From contig DMST01000521.1 in NCBI GenBank assembly GCA_003454975.1, positions 17,546 to 29,470 on the forward strand: a DNA stretch of 11,925 nucleotides, read 5' to 3'. Source of the stretch: Cytophagales bacterium (lineage in GTDB: Bacteria; Bacteroidota; Bacteroidia; Cytophagales; Cyclobacteriaceae). This document shows positions 1 to 5,243 of the stretch, piece by piece; within the stretch, counting starts at the first letter, position 1; each line of letters opens with the position of its first letter. The position numbers and the translations under genes were made by a program. A model generated the notes under the pieces. The model did not search any database. It was not told the origin of the DNA and saw nothing but the letters and a program-made list of their open reading frames with translations.

Positions 1-595
1 GGTGCGCTACCGCCGGGTAGATGTAGCCTCTGAGGACAGTAACTCCATCATCATCCCTAAAAAGGCGCTGAACCTGCTGAAAAATACACTACCAGCAGAG
101 AACACCAACGTAAGCTTAGAGTATGATGGCGCGAATGCCTACTTCAATTTCGGCAACCTGAAGTTGATCTGTCGTCTGATTGATGAGCGTTTCCCAGATT
201 ATGAGAATGTAATCCCCCGGGATAACAACAACGACATGACAATCAACCGGAATGAGTTCTTGAGCTCGCTACGCCGGATTGCTATTTATGCCAACAAAAC
301 TACCCATCAGGTACGCTTAAAGATCACCGGCAGTGAGCTTCAGATCTCAGCTGAGGACCTGGACTTTAGCAACGAAGCCAACGAGCGCCTGGCTTGTGAA
401 CATGATGGGGAGGATATCGAGATTGGTTTCAATGCCCGTTTCTTAATCGAGATGCTTTCGAATGCCGAAAGCAAAGAGGTTACTCTTCAGCTTTCTGAGC
501 CTAACCGTGCAGGCTTGATTATCCCTAGTGAAAAAGACGAAAACGAGGACATGCTCATGCTAGTAATGCCCGTAATGCTTAATAACTACGTGTAA
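1..595 (+). CDS. dnaN: DNA polymerase III subunit beta (sliding clamp), C-terminal part
   Basis: The gene is cut by the window edge; the reading frame begins at base 2 and 197 residues are visible, against a usual full length of about 370. The protein forms the dimeric ring that holds DNA polymerase III on DNA. The visible part covers domain II and all of domain III. Family signatures seen are IIIPKKALNLL near the beginning, RLIDERFPDYENVIP at about residues 58-72 (matching the domain II/III junction of other clamps), DLDFSNEA in domain III, FNARFLIEML, and a C-terminal LMLVMPVMLNNYV equivalent to the E. coli VVMPMRL end. The last base of the stop codon is followed 29 bases later by an intrinsic terminator. 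The GTG at base 2 is not the true start. The identification is secure; only the N-terminal half is missing. Confidence 0.97.
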   Translation, partial: VRYRRVDVASEDSNSIIIPKKALNLLKNTLPAENTNVSLEYDGANAYFNFGNLKLICRLIDERFPDYENVIPRDNNNDMTINRNEFLSSLRRIAIYANKTTHQVRLKITGSELQISAEDLDFSNEANERLACEHDGEDIEIGFNARFLIEMLSNAESKEVTLQLSEPNRAGLIIPSEKDENEDMLMLVMPVMLNNYV

Positions 596-624
596 TAGCT
601 AAGCATCCTTACCCGTGATATAGC

Positions 625-655
625 AAAGCCGCCCCAGCAATGGAGCGGCTTTTTT
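625..655 (+). terminator. Intrinsic terminator of dnaN
   Basis: Perfect 8-bp stem AAAGCCGC (625-632) with GCGGCTTT (645-652), 12-base loop, and a run of six T at 650-655. It sits about 30 bases after the dnaN stop codon. The minus-strand reading has only three T after the stem, so it is mainly a plus-strand terminator, although it could weakly help the convergent gene at 716-1396. Confidence 0.92.
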
Positions 656-689
656 GTTTCAATTTGATTGGTATAGGATATTGAAATCA

Positions 690-707
690 GGGAGGGAAAA
701 TCCTCCC
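690..707. other. Short hairpin in the convergent dnaN / 716-1396 gap
   Basis: GGGAGG (690-695) can pair with CCTCCC (702-707) around a six-base loop GAAAAT. It lies 8 bases beyond the stop codon of the minus-strand gene and could mark the 3' end of that transcript. No clean T run follows on either strand, so it does not meet the usual definition of an intrinsic terminator. Confidence 0.35.
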
Positions 708-715
708 CGCATTAT

Positions 716-1396
716 CTAATCATCACCCTCTGTAGGCGGCTCAATGATCTGGTATTGAGACAAGTTGAGCTGAGAACGTACTACCTCCCGGGAAACGATA
801 TTTAGCTGCGTAGAAGGCTTCTCTCCCGCTACGCCGGAGGCAATGGAAAACACAAAGCCACGGGGCAGGTAATTCATTCCGTCTTTGAAAGTGTAGTGAA
901 ACTTATAGAAGAGGTTTTGCAGGTCCAACTGGCCCTTCACGTTGAAGTTGGGCTCTACCCATACCTGAGTATACAGCGAGTCCGTAGCAAAAAAATATTC
1001 TCTACACAATTTCCCTCCCATAGACCGGGTACGTCCGGTGGCATGAAAGGGAGAATCCCAACTGGGCATCCGCCCAAAAATGGCCGCGAAGTCTATGCCC
1101 TCAGCATCGTTTGCGTACGCCGTTTTATTCCCTCCTTTATCAATGAGCGTATACTCGGACTGTCCTCTGCCATCCAACAGATAGGATACGTCTTTACCCG
1201 CAGACTGAAAAGTAACCATAATCCAAGGCTTGGTATGGCTGTAATACACTTCAATAAACCGGATGGCATCAAAATCTATGGAAGTAGGGATACCGTCTAC
1301 CTCATATACCAGTTTTCCGTCAAAATCATAAACACCTTGCGCCCATAGGGGTGTGGTACCCAAAAGCGCTAAGCAAAATAAAACCCACTTACTCAT
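716..1396 (-). CDS. Secreted protein of unknown function (possibly DUF4412-like)
   Basis: A 226-residue protein with a clear signal peptide (MSKWVLFCLALLGTTPLWAQ, predicted cleavage after residue 18-20), so it is probably periplasmic or surface-exposed. The mature part starts GVYDFDGKLVYEV and is rich in beta-strand-like alternation. A GGKLCREYFFATDS segment at about 127-140 followed by VWVEPNF recalls the 'gykC-k-y ... W' pattern of Bacteroidota DUF4412-type proteins, but I cannot confirm membership. No catalytic motif is visible; the tail is acidic (EGDD). The next gene upstream on the same strand is the ArsR-type regulator, 82 bases away, so the two may be co-transcribed. The start ATG gives the signal peptide directly; no Shine-Dalgarno is seen. 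A 150-codon antisense frame at 896-1348 has no recognisable features and is taken as a shadow. Confidence 0.8.
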   Translation of the reverse strand: MSKWVLFCLALLGTTPLWAQGVYDFDGKLVYEVDGIPTSIDFDAIRFIEVYYSHTKPWIMVTFQSAGKDVSYLLDGRGQSEYTLIDKGGNKTAYANDAEGIDFAAIFGRMPSWDSPFHATGRTRSMGGKLCREYFFATDSLYTQVWVEPNFNVKGQLDLQNLFYKFHYTFKDGMNYLPRGFVFSIASGVAGEKPSTQLNIVSREVVRSQLNLSQYQIIEPPTEGDD

Positions 1397-1478
1397 TACT
1401 CATGTTTCGTTTCTAATATTCACAAAGCTTCATTTCTCCATATAGAACCAGCTCCCCTCGTCATTGCCCCCCTCCATC

Positions 1479-1862
1479 TCATATCGGTTTCCACCCTTTA
1501 CCAATCTTGGTAAGTGCCAACTCTCGATTACTATACAAGATCTGTGATATCTCCAGATCTTTTTGAAGTTGGGCGTCTTTTGCCAGATATGAAAACATCT
1601 GATTCACAAAATCTTGTACCTCTTCTTTCACCGAATAAAATACCCATTGGTCAATCTTTTTAGAATTGACTAATCCCGCATTTTTCAGATAGATAACGTG
1701 CCGTGATGTCTTGGTTTGGGTGAAATCCAGGGTGAGTTCGAGATCAGAAACACACATACGTTCCCAATGCACAATGAGGTGCAAAATTCGTACCCGTGCT
1801 TCATCGGAAAATGCCTTATACAAAGGAAGACCATACTGAAGGCTAAAATTCTTTAAACGCAT
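1479..1862 (-). CDS. ArsR-family winged-helix transcriptional regulator
   Basis: A 127-residue DNA-binding protein. The ArsR/SmtB pattern runs through most of it: YKAFSDEARVRILHLI at 15-30 (the 'alSdetRlrIL' helix), CVSDLELTL at 37-45, the recognition helix FTQTKTSRHVIYLKNAGLV at 47-65, and the wing KKIDQWVFYSVKEE at 68-81. The metal-sensing ELCVCDL motif of ArsR is reduced to MCVSDLEL with a single cysteine, so a metalloregulator role is unlikely and the ligand is unknown. The 45-residue C-terminal tail after the wing is not recognised. It is divergent from the CarboxypepD_reg-like gene, with a perfect palindrome between them, and lies upstream of the secreted-protein gene on its own strand; one or both are its likely targets (inference). 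The start ATG is preceded by a perfect -7-like box. Confidence 0.9.
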   Translation of the reverse strand: MRLKNFSLQYGLPLYKAFSDEARVRILHLIVHWERMCVSDLELTLDFTQTKTSRHVIYLKNAGLVNSKKIDQWVFYSVKEEVQDFVNQMFSYLAKDAQLQKDLEISQILYSNRELALTKIGKGWKPI

Positions 1863-1879
1863 AGCAAGGGGGAGGGCTT

Positions 1880-1887
1880 CAAACGTA
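1880..1887 (-). promoter_or_regulatory. Candidate -7 box for the ArsR-type regulator
   Basis: On the minus strand these bases read TACGTTTG, a perfect match to the Bacteroidota -7 consensus TAnnTTTG. It lies 17 bases before the start ATG, implying a very short leader. No TTG element is found at the expected distance upstream, so this is only a candidate. Confidence 0.4.
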
Positions 1888-1926
1888 CCAATAGTTGGGG
1901 GGATTTCCTATCTTGGAAACTTTATG

Positions 1927-1942
1927 AAAGGTTCAAACCTTT
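1927..1942. promoter_or_regulatory. Palindromic operator candidate in the divergent region
   Basis: AAAGGTT (1927-1933) and AACCTTT (1936-1942) form a perfect inverted repeat with a two-base centre (CA). It lies between the divergent ArsR-type gene (start at 1862) and the gene starting at 1972, 29 bases upstream of the latter. ArsR-family dimers are known to bind imperfect dyads with a two-base centre in such positions. Binding by the neighbouring regulator is inferred, not shown. Confidence 0.5.
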
Positions 1943-1971
1943 TAAGGGTAAGGAGCATCCATACGTATAAC

Positions 1972-2658
1972 ATGGACAAAGCAGCGAACAAAGTAAAGTC
2001 TACCATTTCGGTATGTTTAGGTCTCATTCTCAGCCTAATGTTAGTGTCTCCGGCATTTAGCCAGACACAAGAGGAGGACGATGACTACACCCGGGTAAGA
2101 GGACGATTAGTTATACAGTTAAGTGGGGTAGTACTGGAAGCAGGCACGCAAATCCCTCTCATGGGCGTACACGTGTACTCTCCTCGGTATGGTCGGGGTA
2201 CTACTACTAATGTAAATGGCTTCTTCAGCGACGTTTTCTTGGAAGGAGACAGCATATTGGTATCCGCCGTGGGATTCAAACGTCAGTGGATCTTACTCAC
2301 TGCCGAAGAGGGTGATAAATTGACCTTGGCTATCGAGCTGGAAGAAGACACCACCGTTCTTAGCGGGGTTGATATTTCGCCATATCCTACTGAGCGTCAG
2401 CTGAGAGAGACCATACTAGCCATGAGCGATCCTAATGTGCAGCAGCAGCTAGCCTTGGCACGTTCCATGACTCCAGAGCGGATGGCCCTCCTGATAGCAC
2501 AAACGCCGATGGACGCCTCCAGCAACTACCGAAATTACTTTGACCAACAATTCTATAATCAGTACAATAGCGGGGTTCGAGGCATCCCCTTGCTCAATCC
2601 TTTTGCCTGGAACGAACTCATCAAATCCATCAAGCGCGGCGATTTCAAGAAGAATTAG
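1972..2658 (+). CDS. Secreted CarboxypepD_reg-like domain protein
   Basis: A 228-residue secreted protein. Residues 1-30 are a signal peptide (basic N-region, LGLILSLMLVSPAFS core, cleavage near Ser30-Gln31). Residues 48-125 form one CarboxypepD_reg-like beta-sandwich: LSGVVLEAGTQIPLMGVHVY, then GTTTNVNGFFS, and DSILVSAVGFKRQ, the usual order in Bacteroidota. The remaining 100 residues lack a TonB plug or barrel; they are polar, with QQQ- and Asn/Tyr-rich stretches (YRNYFDQQFYNQYNSG), ending in a PLLNPFAWNELI segment. Small proteins of this design are common in the phylum and their function is mostly unknown. The frame is open from an upstream ATG at 1924, but the ATG at 1972 places a basic residue directly before the hydrophobic core and keeps the palindrome at 1927-1942 outside the gene, so I chose it. 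Confidence 0.85.
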   Translation: MDKAANKVKSTISVCLGLILSLMLVSPAFSQTQEEDDDYTRVRGRLVIQLSGVVLEAGTQIPLMGVHVYSPRYGRGTTTNVNGFFSDVFLEGDSILVSAVGFKRQWILLTAEEGDKLTLAIELEEDTTVLSGVDISPYPTERQLRETILAMSDPNVQQQLALARSMTPERMALLIAQTPMDASSNYRNYFDQQFYNQYNSGVRGIPLLNPFAWNELIKSIKRGDFKKN

Positions 2659-2700
2659 TCATTTAACCCATTTTTTCAGCCTATTCGTAGAATTCTGTCT

Positions 2701-2717
2701 GGTCTTCGTGTAAGACC
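2701..2717. promoter_or_regulatory. Perfect 6-bp dyad upstream of the six-helix membrane protein
   Basis: GGTCTT (2701-2706) and AAGACC (2712-2717) flank a five-base loop. No T run follows, so it is not an ordinary terminator for the gene ending at 2658. It covers the place where a -33 element would sit relative to the -7-like box at 2732-2739, which would suit an operator. Its role is unknown. Confidence 0.35.
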
Positions 2718-2731
2718 TAAAGCGGCAGTAT

Positions 2732-2739
2732 TAGATTTG
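2732..2739 (+). promoter_or_regulatory. Candidate -7 box before the six-helix membrane protein
   Basis: TAGATTTG matches TAnnTTTG exactly and ends five bases before the GTG start at 2745. If used, the transcript would begin at or next to the start codon (near-leaderless). No TTG is present at the usual distance upstream, so the element is tentative. Confidence 0.35.
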
Positions 2740-2744
2740 CCCTT

Positions 2745-3410
2745 GTGAAAAAAGCACGAGGGTGGATAAGTAATTTGGTTCGGGTGGGCATTACCCCCAC
2801 GATGCCTGAGGAACAAAGGCGGCCAATACTGGTGGCCAATGGCATCAATGTCTTCTTCCTGCTGGTAATACCCATCCTTATTCTCATTGAAACAATAGCG
2901 CCCAATTCTGATCCCAACATCCGGGAGTTTTCTCTCTTGCTGATGATTCTAGTGGTCATCATCTCCCTCATCCATCTCTTCATCAGTTACCTGGGACTCA
3001 CCCACTTATCCCGCCTGCTTTTCGTGGTTGACTTCCCCCTCGTCATATTCCTATTCCCCGCCCTCTCTGGCAATGTAGGAGAACAAGATTTGTTTTGGTT
3101 CCCTTATCTGGTAGCTGCATTCTCAATTATTCCGCAGCTAGTACTTACCATACGGTACGAGCGGGTGCTATACCTACTGGGAATGCTTTATATGCTGGTA
3201 TTGTTATATTTTTCAGTAGAGATATTACTTTCATCTATCTTACAACAAAGCCCGGTGGTACAAACGGCCCAGAAGTATAAGTTTTATTATTTGCGTTCTT
3301 TGTTATCGGTTTGGGTAATCATCAACGTGCCCTTCACGTATTTGAAGTGGCTATTGATGAAACGAGAGAAAGAATTGGGCCAACTGAGAGATCAGGTAAA
3401 AAACAATTAG
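2745..3410 (+). CDS. Six-helix membrane protein, stand-alone paralogue of the sensor module downstream
   Basis: A 221-residue integral membrane protein with about six hydrophobic helices (roughly 31-50, 64-82, 88-105, 118-137, 142-165, 183-203) and a short charged tail (MKREKELGQLRDQVKNN). It is clearly homologous to the first ~205 residues of the next gene: both have an N-terminal 'IS.L ... P ... R.I...N.IN' segment that aligns without gaps, and 'FPA......E..L.W.P.....IIP.L......ER' at about 104-140. It stops just where the paralogue begins its coiled coil and H-box, so it has no signalling output of its own. The start is GTG; the next upstream in-frame codons reach a stop without another usable start, and the residues after GTG align with the paralogue, which argues against the internal ATG at 2802. 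Function unknown; 20 bases separate it from the next gene, indicating an operon. Confidence 0.85.
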   Translation: MKKARGWISNLVRVGITPTMPEEQRRPILVANGINVFFLLVIPILILIETIAPNSDPNIREFSLLLMILVVIISLIHLFISYLGLTHLSRLLFVVDFPLVIFLFPALSGNVGEQDLFWFPYLVAAFSIIPQLVLTIRYERVLYLLGMLYMLVLLYFSVEILLSSILQQSPVVQTAQKYKFYYLRSLLSVWVIINVPFTYLKWLLMKREKELGQLRDQVKNN

Positions 3411-3430
3411 CATCGTTGGGGCTCTCCAAT

Positions 3431-4498
3431 ATGAAACTACCCAATCTTGTTCGTGTCTGGCAGACCATCTCCCAATTGGGAGTAAAACAAGAGGTACGGG
3501 CCAACCCCACGCCCGAATGGCGAGGCATTGTATTGAGCAACCAGATCAACTTTGTACTGGGCTGCCTTTTCTTCTTGGTCGTCGTCACGGACATCTTGCT
3601 GTTGGGCAAAATTGACGATGCCACCATACGCTACATGGCCGGTATGGCATTTACAGCTGGGGCGCTCTTCCTCAACTACCTCCGGTGGTACACCTTTGGG
3701 CGTTTCTTGCTGGTACTCCTCATCCCCTGCCTCTTCCTCATCTTTCCGGCAGTAAACCAGTCTACTCATGAGGTATCCTTACTCTGGATGCCAACCGGGA
3801 TTGTAGTATATACCATCATCCCGTATTTGATCTTCAGGTGGCCACAAGAGCGGGCCTCTTTCCTCATCGCCCAAGTGCTCTTGTTTGCCTTCACGCTCCT
3901 GTCTGATGTATTGCTTAGGCTGGGGGCTGACCCCACCTTTAAAATCCTGGAGGTCATCGATGAGAATTACGTGCAATTCAAGCGGTCTATGGTAGCCCTC
4001 TGGGTGTTGCTCAACTTTCCACTGATCTATTTCATGCGGTTGGTACGCCGGTTCGAGCATCGAATAAACACCAACCACGTAGAAATTCAGGAGAAGAACT
4101 TACGCATTCAGCAGCAAAACGAGGAACTAAAAGCCCATCAGGAGCAGATTGAGGTAATCAATCAAAACCTGGAACGGATGGTAGGAGACCGTACCATAGA
4201 GCTCAAACATCAAAATGATCGCTTGGCTGAATATGCCTTCATCAATGCACATCTGCTGCGGGCCCCACTAGCTCGCATACAAGGGCTGGTATACTTAATG
4301 GAGCTATCCGGAAAAATGCCTACTGACGATCTATTGTTTCTGCACCTAAAGGAGTCAGTAGACGAGTTTAATGGTGTAGTACAGAAGATAAATGCCCTGG
4401 TGGAAGAAGGGCACCACTTTAGTCGAGAAGATTTTACACGGGTATTACCCCCTAGCAATGCCCAAACTGAGGACAAAGACCCTGAGGAAGGTCTATAA
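3431..4498 (+). CDS. Six-helix membrane sensor with histidine-kinase-like DHp segment but no ATPase domain
   Basis: A 355-residue protein. Residues 1-30 are cytoplasmic, 35-205 hold about six membrane helices, and 207-265 form a polar coiled coil (EKNLRIQQQNEELKAHQEQI, then LERMVGDRTIELK, the usual linker before kinase domains). Residues 266-325 resemble a HisKA-type dimerisation helix pair: EYAFINAHLLRAPLARIQGL with His274, then a second helix ESVDEFNGVVQKINALVEE. The protein ends 30 residues later in a disordered acidic tail; there is no N, G1 or G2 box and no room for an ATPase domain. In ordinary kinases the histidine is followed by Glu/Asp and, four residues after the histidine, Thr/Asn; here these are Leu275 and Ala278. 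Start: the frame is open back to 3311 inside the upstream gene, but ATG 3431 is 20 bases after its stop and matches the paralogue's N-terminus. Confidence 0.85.
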   Translation: MKLPNLVRVWQTISQLGVKQEVRANPTPEWRGIVLSNQINFVLGCLFFLVVVTDILLLGKIDDATIRYMAGMAFTAGALFLNYLRWYTFGRFLLVLLIPCLFLIFPAVNQSTHEVSLLWMPTGIVVYTIIPYLIFRWPQERASFLIAQVLLFAFTLLSDVLLRLGADPTFKILEVIDENYVQFKRSMVALWVLLNFPLIYFMRLVRRFEHRINTNHVEIQEKNLRIQQQNEELKAHQEQIEVINQNLERMVGDRTIELKHQNDRLAEYAFINAHLLRAPLARIQGLVYLMELSGKMPTDDLLFLHLKESVDEFNGVVQKINALVEEGHHFSREDFTRVLPPSNAQTEDKDPEEGL

Positions 4499-4587
4499 GG
4501 CGACAGGGCTTCTTGTACTTCGCAAAAAACCTATACAATCCCATATCCAATTGATAGTAAATAGTGTTAGTGTCTAAAGCGAAAAAA

Positions 4588-5130
4588 ATGCGCCTACCAC
4601 TATTCACAGTATTCTTAATTTTCATCCAGACCTTTTCGTATTCCCAGACCCATACTTGGAAAGTAAAAGAGTATACGGTTCAATTCGAAATTTACAATGC
4701 CGGTGTGTCGGTAGACGGCTCCCTAAAGGGGCTCAACTACAATCTGAGCTTTTCACCCAATGAGTTAGAATACAGCTCTCTTTTCGCAAGTGTAGCCGTT
4801 AGTACCATTGATACGGGTATTGGCGCACGAGATCGGCACTTACAAAGCAGTGATTATTTTGATACCCAATCCTACCCCAACATTACCTTACAATCCACTT
4901 CCATAGCACAAGTAAATCGTACTCAATACGAGGGATTGTTCAAGTGTACCATCAAGGATATTACCCAGTCTATCGCCGTACCTTTTTCCTTTGAGGAAAG
5001 TGGAGATGAGGCGGTGCTAGAAAGTACTTTTTCCATCAATCGGCTCGACTTTGGCGTAGGCACTACCAGCCTCATCATGGATGACGAAGTGGAAGTTAGC
5101 ATACGCTTAGTGGTAGAGGCAAAACCCTGA
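4588..5130 (+). CDS. YceI-family periplasmic protein
   Basis: A 180-residue exported protein. Residues 1-19 are a signal peptide (MRLPLFTVFLIFIQTFSYSQ). The rest fits one YceI domain, a lipocalin-like barrel that in characterised members binds long isoprenoid chains: VQFEIYNAGVSVDGSLKGL at 31-49 (the 'v.F.i.n.G..v.G.F.G' opening), STIDTG at 72-77, ARDRHLQSSDYFDTQSYP at 80-97 (the family hallmark 'R..Hl.s.dffd...yP'), and a final strand VSIRLVVEAKP. The usual N-terminal 'W.vD...S.v.F' begins here as TWKVKEYTVQF. The ATG at 4588 is preferred over a GTG at 4564 because it gives a compact signal peptide. It follows the sensor gene by 89 bases. The specific ligand and any link to the sensor are unknown. 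Confidence 0.9.
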   Translation: MRLPLFTVFLIFIQTFSYSQTHTWKVKEYTVQFEIYNAGVSVDGSLKGLNYNLSFSPNELEYSSLFASVAVSTIDTGIGARDRHLQSSDYFDTQSYPNITLQSTSIAQVNRTQYEGLFKCTIKDITQSIAVPFSFEESGDEAVLESTFSINRLDFGVGTTSLIMDDEVEVSIRLVVEAKP

Positions 5131-5142
5131 TTTACCAATAAG

Positions 5143-5170
5143 TCTGCTTGGCTACCACTCCCAAAGCAGA
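5143..5170 (+). other. Hairpin between the yceI-like and permease genes
   Basis: TCTGCTT (5143-5149) pairs with AAGCAGA (5164-5170), extended by GG/CC across one bulged A, around a nine-base loop. It starts 12 bases after the yceI-like stop. No T run follows, so it may stabilise the 3' end of that message rather than terminate it. Confidence 0.35.
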
Positions 5171-5243
5171 GCAACACTTCGTGGAAAGAATACGGCATGA
5201 GTACCGATAAGGTGCGTTTTTAATAGAAAGAAAGCTCCTCATC

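Noticed and set aside
896..1348. A 150-codon plus-strand open frame opposite the secreted-protein gene
   Set aside because: It has no signal peptide, no motif and an unnatural composition, while the minus-strand frame over the same bases has a clear signal peptide and a coherent protein.
1895..1916. TTG and TATCTTGG as a plus-strand promoter for the CarboxypepD_reg-like gene
   Set aside because: The gap between the elements is about 11 bases, shorter than the known 17-23, and the -7 box has a mismatch.
3311..3430. 40-residue N-terminal extension of the six-helix sensor
   Set aside because: It lies mostly inside the upstream gene in another frame; the ATG at 3431 matches the N-terminus of the paralogue.
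4499..4587. Promoter or terminator between the sensor and the yceI-like gene
   Set aside because: No hairpin with T run and no TAnnTTTG-type box could be found; the interval looks like a plain intergenic spacer.
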